DNA of 64,000 nt from Mycobacterium barrassiae. GTDB lineage: Bacteria > Actinomycetota > Actinomycetes > Mycobacteriales > Mycobacteriaceae. The stretch covers positions 126,458 through 190,457 of the forward strand of contig NZ_JACKUK010000016.1 of the NCBI RefSeq assembly GCF_025822765.1. Direction: 5' to 3'. This document shows positions 24,309 to 32,840 of the stretch, piece by piece. Positions within the stretch are counted from its first letter, which is position 1. Each line of letters starts with the position of its first letter. The notes under the pieces were generated by a model. That model had not been told where the DNA came from, did no database searches, and worked only from the letters and a program-made list of their open reading frames with translations. The position numbers were made by a program, and so were the translations under genes.

Positions 24309-25514
24309 CTAGTCCAGCACCCGAACGGGCACGTGCGACCAGCCCGCAACGTTCTGCGCCGCCACCCGCTTGCACTCGTCGAAGATGACCTCGTAGCGCG
24401 GCATGAAGTCGAGGAGTCGCTCGAGCGCGATCGCGCTCTCCATGCGGGCCAGGGCAGCACCCAGGCAACTGTGCACGCCGTACCCGAACCCGAGGTTCTG
24501 CGCCTCTGTGCGGTCGCGGTCGATGTCGAAGGTGTCGGCGTCGGTGAACGCCTCCGGGTCCCGGTTGGCCGACCCGGTAAGCAGGAACACGGGCTTGCCC
24601 TCGGGGATCGTGACACCGTGCAGCTCAATGTCTTTCATCGAACGGCGCACGTTGTACTGATTAGGAGCCTCGTACCGAAGCAACTCCTCGACCGCGGCGG
24701 GGATCTTTCTGCGGTCGTCGAGCAGCTTCTGCCACTGGTGGGGGAAGCGTGCGAACGTGACCGCAGCGTTGCCGACCAGCTTGGTGACGGTCTCCGCACC
24801 TGCACCGCCCAGCAGCGTTGCGAATCCCGCGATTTCGAAGTCGTCGAGCGACTGTGTCTGGCCGTCTTCCCGCTCGATCTCGGCAGCTATCAACCTGCTG
24901 AACATGTCGTCACGCGGTTCGGCTCGGCGCTGCTGAATGACGTTGTAGTAGAGCCCCATCAATTCACCGACCGCCTGCATGCCTTCCTCGGACATGTCGA
25001 TCTGGCCGGTTTCGCGACGCAGAGTGGTGTCCACCCATTCGCCGACCTGCTGGCGGTACTCCTCAGGGACGCCGAGCATCTGCGTGATGACCTGAACCGG
25101 AAAGAGCGCAGAGAAGTCCTGTACGACGTCGAAGCGCTGCGGGTTGACGCGCGAGAAGTAGCGGTCGATCGTTTCGGTGACCATGGGACGCAACGCTTGG
25201 ATGGCGCGCGGGGTGAAGACCTTGTTGACCAGGCTGCGCATCTGCCGATGTTCCGGCGGGTCCATGACGATGATCATCTTCGCCATCATCGGCTCATCGG
25301 AGCGCACCGTCGAAAGGTCCAAACCGTAAGCCGACGAATAGGTTTCGTAGTCCTTGTACGCCGCGGCGACGTCCTCATGCCGGGACAGTGCGTAGAAATC
25401 GTATTCTTCGTTGTAGTAGACCGGCGCCTCCTCGCGAAGGCGCCGGTATATCTCCCACGGTCCGTTGAAGAACTCTTCGGAGAACGGATCGAAGACGACT
25501 TTGGCTGCGGTCAT
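24309..25514 (-). CDS. cytochrome P450
   Basis: A 401-residue P450. The I-helix motif is LLGGAGAETVT, ExxR is ELLR, and the heme loop FGYGVHSCLGAA has C350 as the thiolate ligand. The ATG at 25514 (MTAAKVVFDP) is chosen over an upstream ATG because it overlaps the ferredoxin stop (ATGA). It is clearly paralogous to the P450 at 25724, with near-identical C-terminal segments (LLDFMPRYEV), so the pair arose by tandem duplication around the shared ferredoxin. Confidence 0.95.
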   Translation of the reverse strand: MTAAKVVFDPFSEEFFNGPWEIYRRLREEAPVYYNEEYDFYALSRHEDVAAAYKDYETYSSAYGLDLSTVRSDEPMMAKMIIVMDPPEHRQMRSLVNKVFTPRAIQALRPMVTETIDRYFSRVNPQRFDVVQDFSALFPVQVITQMLGVPEEYRQQVGEWVDTTLRRETGQIDMSEEGMQAVGELMGLYYNVIQQRRAEPRDDMFSRLIAAEIEREDGQTQSLDDFEIAGFATLLGGAGAETVTKLVGNAAVTFARFPHQWQKLLDDRRKIPAAVEELLRYEAPNQYNVRRSMKDIELHGVTIPEGKPVFLLTGSANRDPEAFTDADTFDIDRDRTEAQNLGFGYGVHSCLGAALARMESAIALERLLDFMPRYEVIFDECKRVAAQNVAGWSHVPVRVLD

Positions 25515-25711
25515 TCGTCTTTGATGAAGATCGCCTGCCGGGGGCATTGCCGTACGGCTTCCTTCACCTGCTGCTCGTTCTCGGGTGTCACCTCGTCCTG
25601 CAGGACGTGCAAATAGTCCTCTTCATCCAGATCGAAGACCTCCGGGATGATCCCCATGCACACCCCGTTGCTCTCACACAGACCGAAATCAACTTCGATT
25701 TTCTGAGTCAT
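25511..25711 (-). CDS. [3Fe-4S] ferredoxin, Asn type
   Basis: A 66-residue ferredoxin with C12, N15 at the variable position (CESNGVC), C18 and C56-P. It lies between two paralogous P450 genes: 12 nt after one and overlapping the other by 4 nt. It is presumably the electron donor to both. The Asn differs from the His of the ferredoxins at 22970 and 48579. Confidence 0.94.
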   Translation of the reverse strand: MTQKIEVDFGLCESNGVCMGIIPEVFDLDEEDYLHVLQDEVTPENEQQVKEAVRQCPRQAIFIKDE

Positions 25712-25723
25712 GCGCGATCCCCC

Positions 25724-26926
25724 TCACTTCAGCACCCGCACCGGCACATTGTGGTAGCCCGCCACGTTCTGCATCGTGACGCGGTGCAGTCCATCGAAGT
25801 CGACCTCGTAGCGCGGCATGAAGTCCAGCAGATGCTCGAGTGCGATAACACTTTCCAGGCGGGCCAGCGCAGCGCCGAGGCAACTGTGGATGCCGTAGCC
25901 GAGGCCCATGTGCGGCGACTGGGTCCGGTCCCGGGTGATGTCGAACTCTTCGGCACGGTCGTATGCGCGCGGGTCGCGGTTCGCCGCGGCCTTCATGATG
26001 AAGACCGGCTTGCCGGCAGGCACCGTTCCGCTGGGAAGCACGGCCTCCTTCAGCGTGTACCGCACGTTGTACTGCACCGGACCGACGTAGCGCAGCAACT
26101 CCTCGACCGCGTCGGGCACCTTGCTGCGGTCGTCGAGCAGCATCTGCCACTGGTCAGGATGTTTGGCGAACTCGACCACCGCGCTGCCGATCAGCTTGGT
26201 GACCGTCTCGGCACCTGCACCGCCGAGCAGTGCGCAGAAGCCGGTGATCTCGATGTCGTCGAGCTTGCGTGTCTCGCCGTTTTCGGTGGGGACCTCGGCG
26301 GCGATCAACCGGCTGATCATGTCGTCTTGCGGGTTCTGCCGCCGCTCCTGGACCAGGCCGTAGTAGTACATCCCCGAGTCGATGTTGGCCTGCATGTTCT
26401 TCTCGGACAGCTCGATCTGGCCAGGCTCGCGTTGAAGGCTGATGTCGATCCAGTGCCGCACCTGCTGCCGGAACTCCTCCGGCACGCCCGCCATCCGGGT
26501 GATCACCTCGACGGGGAACGGACCGGAGAAGTCCTGCACCACGTCGAAGTTGTCCGGATCGACCTTCGACAGGTAATGCTCGACGACGTTGATGACGGTC
26601 TCGCGCTGCGACTGGATGGCCCGAGGCGTGAACGCCTTGTTGAGCAGGCTGCGCATATGCCGGTGCTCCGGTGGATCCATGAAGATGATCGACTTCTGCG
26701 GGGGCTCGCCGGAGCGCACCATGGCGAGATCGCAGCCGCGTGATGACGAGAACGCGTCGGTGTCCTTGAGCGCGGCGGCGACGTCGGCGTGCCGGGTCAG
26801 CGCGTAGAAGTCGTTTTCCTCGTCGTAGTAGATCGGCGCTTCCTCGCGCATCCGCTTGTAGATCTCGTACGGATTGTCGAAGTACTCCTGCGAAACCGGG
26901 TTGAACACCAATTTGGGCTTGGTCAT
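25724..26926 (-). CDS. cytochrome P450 with Leu replacing the heme-loop Phe
   Basis: A 400-residue P450. The I-helix motif is LLGGAGAETVT, ExxR is ELLR, and the heme loop reads LGYGIHSCLG with C349. The near-invariant Phe seven residues before the Cys is Leu342 here, while the paralogue at 24309 keeps Phe. That residue tunes the heme potential in other P450s. The ATG at 26926 has an AGGAG box; an earlier ATG at 27004 is less likely. It is the first gene of the P450-ferredoxin-P450-hydrolase operon, with a 111-bp upstream gap holding the promoter. Confidence 0.95.
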   Translation of the reverse strand: MTKPKLVFNPVSQEYFDNPYEIYKRMREEAPIYYDEENDFYALTRHADVAAALKDTDAFSSSRGCDLAMVRSGEPPQKSIIFMDPPEHRHMRSLLNKAFTPRAIQSQRETVINVVEHYLSKVDPDNFDVVQDFSGPFPVEVITRMAGVPEEFRQQVRHWIDISLQREPGQIELSEKNMQANIDSGMYYYGLVQERRQNPQDDMISRLIAAEVPTENGETRKLDDIEITGFCALLGGAGAETVTKLIGSAVVEFAKHPDQWQMLLDDRSKVPDAVEELLRYVGPVQYNVRYTLKEAVLPSGTVPAGKPVFIMKAAANRDPRAYDRAEEFDITRDRTQSPHMGLGYGIHSCLGAALARLESVIALEHLLDFMPRYEVDFDGLHRVTMQNVAGYHNVPVRVLK

Positions 26927-27037
26927 GATCTCCTCTTTCGCCGCGGGCTGGCGTCGACTTCCTTTACGCGAGGCTGCATTTGTGTAACGTATAGTATGCC
27001 TCACGGCAAGGCCTTAGGTAAACGGATCGGCGCCGTT

Positions 27038-27829
27038 TCATGACTGAGTTCCTGCGTCGATGACGTCGTCGAGCAGGCCGAGCGCCTCGCCCAGTTCCGC
27101 GGCGATCTTGCGGACGACTGCGACGTCCTTACCGATGAACTCACTTGTCCGCTCGACGAACGTGTCGACCGAACCACCTGCGGCGACGAACCCCGCAACC
27201 GTGCTCGCCCCGCTGCCGTGGGTGATGGCCTCGAGTAGCTTCGCCTCGCTCACCCCGAGGCGATCGCCCAGCGCGACGGCCTCCCGCAGCAGTCCGATCT
27301 GCGCGGCGAAGAGCGCGTTGTTGGTCAACTTCACGGCCTGTCCCGCGCCGAGCGGGCCGACGTGCAGGATCGGGTCGCCGTAGGAGGCGAGCACCGGCCG
27401 CACACGTGCGACCGCGTCATCGGGACCGCCGACGAACAACGTGAGCGCACCGGCGGCAGTGTTGTGCGGTCCACCGCTGACCGGTGCGTCGAGGACGTCG
27501 ATGTTGGGGGAATGCGCGGCGATCGCTTGGACGGTGCGCGGGCTTCCGGTCGTGTGAACGACGAGTGCGGAGCCGGGGGACATCGCGGCAAGCACGCCGG
27601 GGGCGCACACCTGCGCCACCTGCTCGTCGGTGAAGACGCAGACGATGAGGACGTCCGCGTCCCTCGCGATGTCGTGAAGCCCCGCGACCGGCTGTGCGCC
27701 GAGCGCAGCGACGGCTAGGCGCTTTTCGTCCGTCCTGCCCAGCGCGCGGACCTCGTGGCCGGATTCGACGAGACGCGAGACCATCGGCCCGCCCATCCGG
27801 CCTGCGCCGACGAATCCGACTCGGGTCAT
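27038..27829 (-). CDS. beta-hydroxyacid dehydrogenase (3-hydroxyisobutyrate dehydrogenase family), copy 1
   Basis: A 263-residue NAD(P)-dependent oxidoreductase. It begins RVGFVGAGRMGGPM (dinucleotide motif), has the substrate motif DAPVSGG, and the catalytic Lys in AVKLTNNALF. It is adjacent to a second copy of the same family, whose stop overlaps its start (ATGA). Such enzymes oxidise beta-hydroxyacids or reduce tartronate-type semialdehydes. It is the last gene of the six-gene overlapping operon 32786-27038. Confidence 0.93.
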   Translation of the reverse strand: MTRVGFVGAGRMGGPMVSRLVESGHEVRALGRTDEKRLAVAALGAQPVAGLHDIARDADVLIVCVFTDEQVAQVCAPGVLAAMSPGSALVVHTTGSPRTVQAIAAHSPNIDVLDAPVSGGPHNTAAGALTLFVGGPDDAVARVRPVLASYGDPILHVGPLGAGQAVKLTNNALFAAQIGLLREAVALGDRLGVSEAKLLEAITHGSGASTVAGFVAAGGSVDTFVERTSEFIGKDVAVVRKIAAELGEALGLLDDVIDAGTQS

Positions 27830-28644
27830 CGCGGGTGTTCCATGGATTCCAGCGCGGTGTCGGCCGCGGTGAACACGGAGCCTTCAGGTGCCGATGCGCT
27901 GGCGGCGATGGTCGCCGCGTGGCGAACATCCTTCTGCAGCAGCGCACCCGCGATGGGTGCGAGACCCTCGACGGTGCCGCCGAATATCGCGATGCTGCCG
28001 AGGGCCTTGCTGGTGGCCGAACCGCCGTTGAGGACCTCTGCCAGGCGCACTCTCGGGATGCCAAGGGCTTCACCGAGATCGAGCGTGCTCAGGGCGCTGC
28101 CCAGGTTGGCGGTGAAGAGCAGATTGTTCAGGATCTTGGTGACCTGCCCGCTGCCGAGCGGACCCAGGTGGACGATCGGATCGGCATAGGTGGCGAACAC
28201 CGGGCGGCACCGTTCGGCGACCTCCTCGTCGCCGCCGACCATCACCAGCAGCTTGCCCTCTTCCACCGCGGGGCCACCGCCGCTCACCGGAGCGTCGATC
28301 ACCGAAACACCCTGCGCGGCAGCCTTCTCGGCGATCTCCCGACACGTGTCGGGATGCACCGTGCTGTGAATGGCGACGATGCCGCCGGGCGCCAGTCCGG
28401 CGAGCACACCGGTTTCACCGTAGAGCACCTCGCGCACGTCGTCGTCGCCGACCACGCACAGGCAGACCAGGTCGCTGGCAGCGCCCAATTCGGCGGGGGA
28501 ACCCGCGGTCTTCGCCGCGGTGTCGGCATACGGTTCGAGGCTGGCCGCCCGGCGGGCCCACAGCGTCGTCTCGAATCCGCCTTCCACGATCCGGCGTGCC
28601 ATCGGGCCGCCCTGACTGCCCAATCCGATGAATCCGACGCGCAT
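27826..28644 (-). CDS. beta-hydroxyacid dehydrogenase (3-hydroxyisobutyrate dehydrogenase family), copy 2
   Basis: A 272-residue protein starting RVGFIGLGSQGGPMARR, with DAPVSGGG and the catalytic Lys in QVTKILNNLLF. An upstream in-frame ATG at 28692 exists, but the ATG at 28644 shares a base with the stop of the preceding hydrolase (TGATG) and is preferred. It is divergent in sequence from copy 1 but of the same family; the two may act on different intermediates or form a heteromer. Strong coupling with both neighbours is seen. Confidence 0.93.
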   Translation of the reverse strand: MRVGFIGLGSQGGPMARRIVEGGFETTLWARRAASLEPYADTAAKTAGSPAELGAASDLVCLCVVGDDDVREVLYGETGVLAGLAPGGIVAIHSTVHPDTCREIAEKAAAQGVSVIDAPVSGGGPAVEEGKLLVMVGGDEEVAERCRPVFATYADPIVHLGPLGSGQVTKILNNLLFTANLGSALSTLDLGEALGIPRVRLAEVLNGGSATSKALGSIAIFGGTVEGLAPIAGALLQKDVRHAATIAASASAPEGSVFTAADTALESMEHPR

Positions 28645-29540
28645 CAACCCGCCTCCATTGCTTGCGATGTATTCGTCTTCGCGGCAACGCATTCCTCGAC
28701 GAACGACAATACCGAGCCGTGGTACTCCGCCGCGTTGAGAGACAAGGACATGTTGTGGCCGGTGCCCGGCTGCTCATTGGTCACGAACCGGGGTGACGAG
28801 CTGAACAGGGCGGCGATCTGCGACATCGCGTCCGCGTCCGAACGCCACACCCGTTCGTGCTCGGCGACACTGAACTGCACCGGCACCCGCACCTGCGGTG
28901 CCAGCGCCGGAAAGTCTTGCCGAGCCCAGTTTTTCGTCATGTTCGTCTCGTAGAGCGCGCCGGTCGAGGAGTTCGTCATCCCGGACAACACGTCGGGGGG
29001 ATAGAGCTCCGCCGGCTGCCAGAGCACCTCGCGCAGCCCGGTAGGCCGGCCCGTGGTCGTCGCGGCCTTCATGATGTCAGCCATCTCCGCGTGATACTGC
29101 AGACCGGTGCCCGCCAGCTCCAGTCCGATGATGGCGGACTCCTCCGCGCGCTCATCCGCGGCCAGCCGCACCACCAATTCGCAACCGGCTGAATGGCCGA
29201 CGAGAAACAGGCCGGCACCGCGGGAGTTCGCGCCGAGGATCTTGTCGATCGCGCCGTAGGCGAGCGCCACGCGCTGCTCGGGCCGCTCCATGGCCTCCGG
29301 ATAGGGCGCCGAACTCCCGTACCCGGGTCGGTCCAGCGCCACCATCGTGTAGCCGTTGTCGGCGCCCAGCCGCAGCAGCGACAGCGACGGATGTCCGGGG
29401 CAGTCGAAATACGCTGCGGTGCTTGAACCCCCGTGAAATGCGACGACGACGGCCTTGGGATCCTCAACCGCCGCGATGAGGCCGGACATGGGGACGCCGT
29501 CGACGAAGACGACGCGTGGCCGCACACTCGGGTCGCTCAC
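28644..29540 (-). CDS. alpha/beta hydrolase
   Basis: A 298-residue alpha/beta hydrolase. It has the oxyanion hole motif AFHGGSS, nucleophile elbow VGHSAGC with S117 and a C-terminal His in GTGHNMSL. The GTG start overlaps the stop of the DUF35-thiolase gene (GTGA). It is probably a thioesterase or ester hydrolase of the operon's pathway; the substrate is unknown. Confidence 0.88.
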   Translation of the reverse strand: MSDPSVRPRVVFVDGVPMSGLIAAVEDPKAVVVAFHGGSSTAAYFDCPGHPSLSLLRLGADNGYTMVALDRPGYGSSAPYPEAMERPEQRVALAYGAIDKILGANSRGAGLFLVGHSAGCELVVRLAADERAEESAIIGLELAGTGLQYHAEMADIMKAATTTGRPTGLREVLWQPAELYPPDVLSGMTNSSTGALYETNMTKNWARQDFPALAPQVRVPVQFSVAEHERVWRSDADAMSQIAALFSSSPRFVTNEQPGTGHNMSLSLNAAEYHGSVLSFVEECVAAKTNTSQAMEAG

Positions 29541-31180
29541 CCGTCGGTCCGCATCAGGATCACACCGCTTGGGGTGAGGCCGCCGCTGCTGACCACCGCG
29601 ATGCGGGCATCTTTGACCTGCCGCTCACCGGCATCGCCGCGCAACTGGGTGACCGCTTCGTGAATGAGACCCATGCCGTGCGTGCGTCCGTGGGAGAGCT
29701 GGCCGCCGTGGGTGTTGAGCGGGATCACGCCGTCGCGTGCGATGGCCGTGCCGCCGTCGAGGAAGTCCTTCGCCTCGCCGATACCGCAGAAGCCCAGACC
29801 CTCCAGCCACGACAGGCAGTTGAACGTGAAGCCGTCGTAGAGCTCGGCGACATCGACATCCTTGGGCCGCAAGGACGTTCGGGTCCACAGGTGCGCGGAC
29901 TGGCCGAGGACCTGTGGTTCGTGGGTCATCGTGGTCTGGTCCCAGTCGGTACGTTCGATGATCTGGGTGCCGACGGCCTCGAAATACACCGGCTTGCGCG
30001 GCATGTCCTTGGCGGCGTCGACCGCCGACACGACGACCGCGACGGCGCCGTCGCACGGGACGTCGCAGTCGTAGAGCCCGAACGGGGTCGTGATCGGCCT
30101 TGCGTTGAGGTAGTCGTCCATGGTCATCGGGTCGCGGTAGATCGCGGTCGGGTTCATCGCGGCGTTGGCGCGCTGGTTCAGGGCGATCCAGCCCAGCGTT
30201 TCCCGCGTCGTTCCGTACCGCTGAAAGTGCCGCTGGGCGTTGAGCGCCAGCACGTGGGCCGCCGAGGTGGCGCCGAACGGCATCTGCCAGCTGGAGGTGC
30301 GCGGCCCGCCGGGCGGGCTGGTCCTGCCCTCCTTCATCAGCTGCTGGAACGTCGCCTCCCACAGCGTGCGGAAGCACAGCACATGTCGCGCCATACCGGT
30401 GGCGATCGCCATCATCGCGGCGATGACGGAGCCGCCGGGACCGAAGGTGTCCATGCCGCCGTTGATCCACGTCGGGCGGATGCCGAGCGCGCCCTCGAGC
30501 GCGGTCACGCCGCCCTCACCCATGCCGGCGATGTCGAGTCCCGGATAGGTGGACAGTCCGTCGATGTCGTCGATGGTCAGGCCGGCGTCGGCGATCGCGG
30601 CTTCACACGCGTCGATGGTCAGCGACAGCGGGGGCACCATCAGCCGGCGGCCGAGCCGTGACGCGCCGATGCCGGTGATCGCGGACTGCTCCTCGAACTT
30701 CGTCGTGGTCAGGGGTGCGCTCACGTGGCGGGCGAAATCAGTTGGCTCAATCTCGTCTTCGGGGAGCGGGCCGCTCTCCTTGACCGGTGTCGGACGGAAC
30801 AGCGGTAGCCAGACGTCCTCGATCTTCTCGAACGTCACCTCGACCGTCTGTCCCAGCTCGAGCTCGTCGGGTTCGCACTCGACGATGTTGGTGGTCAAGC
30901 GAACTCGTGGGTCTTCGACGACGGCGACCTGGGCCACCACATAGGGCGGTGGGAGGTCGGGAAAGCCGAAGCGGTGGTTGACGGTAAATGCCGACAGCGT
31001 CGCCTTGCCGGAGACGTCCCGCACGCCCATGTTGCGGCCGCGGCAGTACCGGCAGACCGGTTGTGGCGGGTGGATCAATGCCTCGCAGTCGCGACACTCC
31101 TGGATGCGCAGGACGCCGTCGCCTCCGGCGGTCCAGAAGAATTCGTTCTGGGCGGTGAGTTCGGGAAGCGGTCGGGTCAC
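29537..31180 (-). CDS. fused DUF35 (zinc ribbon/OB-fold) and thiolase-like lipid-transfer protein
   Basis: A 547-residue two-domain protein. The N-terminal domain (about residues 1-130) has the zinc ribbon cysteines C29, C32, C43 and C46 and an OB-fold that binds acyl-CoA in DUF35 proteins. The rest (about 160-547) is a non-decarboxylating thiolase/SCP-type domain. The usual nucleophilic Cys segment is replaced by DTFGPGGSVIAA, as in aldolase-type homologues such as Ltp2, while a C-terminal His-rich GGQLSHGRTHGMG is kept. Ltp2 and the separate DUF35 protein ChsH2 act together in steroid side-chain cleavage; here the two functions are in one chain. GTG start, overlapping the ferredoxin stop. 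Confidence 0.88.
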   Translation of the reverse strand: MTRPLPELTAQNEFFWTAGGDGVLRIQECRDCEALIHPPQPVCRYCRGRNMGVRDVSGKATLSAFTVNHRFGFPDLPPPYVVAQVAVVEDPRVRLTTNIVECEPDELELGQTVEVTFEKIEDVWLPLFRPTPVKESGPLPEDEIEPTDFARHVSAPLTTTKFEEQSAITGIGASRLGRRLMVPPLSLTIDACEAAIADAGLTIDDIDGLSTYPGLDIAGMGEGGVTALEGALGIRPTWINGGMDTFGPGGSVIAAMMAIATGMARHVLCFRTLWEATFQQLMKEGRTSPPGGPRTSSWQMPFGATSAAHVLALNAQRHFQRYGTTRETLGWIALNQRANAAMNPTAIYRDPMTMDDYLNARPITTPFGLYDCDVPCDGAVAVVVSAVDAAKDMPRKPVYFEAVGTQIIERTDWDQTTMTHEPQVLGQSAHLWTRTSLRPKDVDVAELYDGFTFNCLSWLEGLGFCGIGEAKDFLDGGTAIARDGVIPLNTHGGQLSHGRTHGMGLIHEAVTQLRGDAGERQVKDARIAVVSSGGLTPSGVILMRTDG

Positions 31181-31488
31181 CGGACGAACTCCGAGATCGC
31201 CTCGTTGTCATCGGTTTTCGGATCGGGCTCGGGCGCCTCTTTGGCGTCCTGATGCGCGGCTCCGTCGTTGGACGGCCGGTGCTCACCCATGTAGATGATC
31301 GCGTGGACGGGGCAGTCCAGCAGGGCCCGCATCACCGCGTCGCGGTCTTTCTCAGGCACGGTTCCGTCCCCGATGAGGGAGGCATAGCCCCAGTCGTCGA
31401 GCGAGAAGTACTCCGGTGCGTGCTTGGCGCAGATGCCGAACCCGTCGCACAGCGTCCGATCCAGGCGAATCCTCAAGCCGTCAGTCAT
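31177..31488 (-). CDS. [3Fe-4S] ferredoxin, Phe type, with acidic C-terminal tail
   Basis: A 103-residue ferredoxin. The cluster pattern is C14, F17 at the variable position (CDGFGIC), C20 and C59-P. After the usual end at about residue 68 there is an unusual hydrophilic tail of about 35 residues rich in Glu/Asp/Pro (EAPEPDPKTDD). The ATG overlaps the stop of the NuoF-like gene (ATGA). It may accept electrons from that protein and pass them to one of the local P450s. Confidence 0.92.
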   Translation of the reverse strand: MTDGLRIRLDRTLCDGFGICAKHAPEYFSLDDWGYASLIGDGTVPEKDRDAVMRALLDCPVHAIIYMGEHRPSNDGAAHQDAKEAPEPDPKTDDNEAISEFVR

Positions 31489-32786
31489 GATCGAGCCACC
31501 GCCTCCACTTCGTAGGGCCGCACCGGGCGGAATGCACCGCTTCGGCAGGACGGGCAGTCGTTGGCGAGGTGGCTGCTGATGAGCTGCGGGAACTGGCGCA
31601 GCAGGCTTGCGGCGACGTTCGTGGCGCCGTCGAGGGTGCCGCACGCGCCGCGACCGCGCAGCACCACCGACCACCGCTCCAGCCGAGTGATGTCCTCCTG
31701 GGTCGCCGCGCCGTCGCGCAGCGCAGAGGTGACGGCGGCCATGGCGGCCGTGCCGTTGAAGCATGAGCCGCACTGCCCGGCGTTCTCGCGGTCGAAGTAG
31801 GACATCACCGCCGCGGCGACGGCGACGGGGCAGTCGTCGGTGAGGATCGAGATCGCCCCGCATCCGAGGCCGCTGCCGAGCCGGCGGATCGTCTCGTGGT
31901 CGAGTGTCGCGTCGAGGATGTCGGTGTTGATCAGCCCGGCGAAGTATCCGCCCATCAGAACCCCGCGTACCGAATCCGCGGGCACGCCGTGCACCTTCAG
32001 CAAATCGGAAAGCGGTGCACCGTGCGGAATCTCGTACAGGGCGGCAGGCTTACCCCCGCCCGTGATGGTCGCCAGGAATGTTCCCGGTGACATCGGTGTG
32101 CCTACGGCGCGGAAGCTCTGCGAGCCGTGCTCGTGGATGTACGGCAGGTTGGCCAGCGTCTCGACGTTGCTGACCGTCGTGGGCAGCCCCGCAACGCCCT
32201 CCTCGAACGGCCGGGGTGGTTTGTCCGTCGGTTTGGCGGGGCCGCCGTTGATGTGCCGCACTGCGGCGGTTTCCTCACCCGCGACGTATCCGGGTTCGAC
32301 GGTCACCAGTATCACGTCGGTTGGGCCGAAGGCCTGCGAGTCCAGTTGGGACAGTGCCCGGTTCACCGCGGCGGCCGACTGCTCATCGGAGACGTAGACG
32401 TACGCGCGGCTGGCGTTGAGGATCGCGGCGGCCAGGCGCAGGCCGTCCAGCACCAGGTGCGGTCGGTTGCGCAGCAGCCACCGGTCCTTCACTGACGCCG
32501 GTTCGCCCTCCTCGCCGTTGGCGACGATGACCGTCTGGGTGCCGCGCCGTCCGGCGTCGCGCACGGTGCGAAGTTTGGTCCCGAGTGGGAAGGCGGCACC
32601 GCCGCGTCCGAGCAGCCCGGACAGGTCGACCTGTTCGAGGAGCGCGTCGGGGTCGTCCAACGGCCGGTAGCCACCGGACTGCACATAGTCGGCCAGTTCC
32701 TCGGCACCGGCCTGCCTGGGGCGCAGCAGTCGCGGCGCACAGTCTGGCCATGCGGCCACGTTGAGAGCGGTTGCGGCAGTGGTCAT
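31485..32786 (-). CDS. NuoF-like NADH:acceptor oxidoreductase (orphan)
   Basis: A 433-residue homologue of the 51-kDa subunit of complex I/NAD-dependent hydrogenase. The NADH/FMN motifs are present: GRGGAAFP, NGEEGEPASVKDR and YVAGEETAAVRH. The [4Fe-4S] region is degenerate: CGSC is followed by FNG where CxxCxxC needs a third Cys, and further cysteines occur in RGACGTL and DCPSC. No other Nuo subunits are nearby. It starts the operon, and the ferredoxin gene overlaps its stop. It is probably a stand-alone NADH:ferredoxin reductase supplying P450s (inference). The ATG at 32786 is chosen; an open frame extends further upstream. Confidence 0.85.
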   Translation of the reverse strand: MTTAATALNVAAWPDCAPRLLRPRQAGAEELADYVQSGGYRPLDDPDALLEQVDLSGLLGRGGAAFPLGTKLRTVRDAGRRGTQTVIVANGEEGEPASVKDRWLLRNRPHLVLDGLRLAAAILNASRAYVYVSDEQSAAAVNRALSQLDSQAFGPTDVILVTVEPGYVAGEETAAVRHINGGPAKPTDKPPRPFEEGVAGLPTTVSNVETLANLPYIHEHGSQSFRAVGTPMSPGTFLATITGGGKPAALYEIPHGAPLSDLLKVHGVPADSVRGVLMGGYFAGLINTDILDATLDHETIRRLGSGLGCGAISILTDDCPVAVAAAVMSYFDRENAGQCGSCFNGTAAMAAVTSALRDGAATQEDITRLERWSVVLRGRGACGTLDGATNVAASLLRQFPQLISSHLANDCPSCRSGAFRPVRPYEVEAVARS

Positions 32787-32827
32787 GGCGCCTCCACCGG
32801 GTATGCGGCCGCGCTGGGGCCGCTGGA

Positions 32828-32833
32828 TAGGCT
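32828..32833 (+). promoter_or_regulatory. putative -10 box of a leaderless transcript
   Basis: TAGGCT (TANNNT) ends 7 nt before the ATG at 32841. No Shine-Dalgarno sequence lies between the two. It fits the leaderless spacing seen elsewhere in the window. Confidence 0.4.
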
Positions 32834-32840
32834 GACGGGC

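Noticed and set aside
24039-25616. 525-codon plus-strand frame opposite the P450-ferredoxin genes
   Set aside because: Antisense shadow of the P450 and ferredoxin genes; no motifs, Val/Asp/His-rich.
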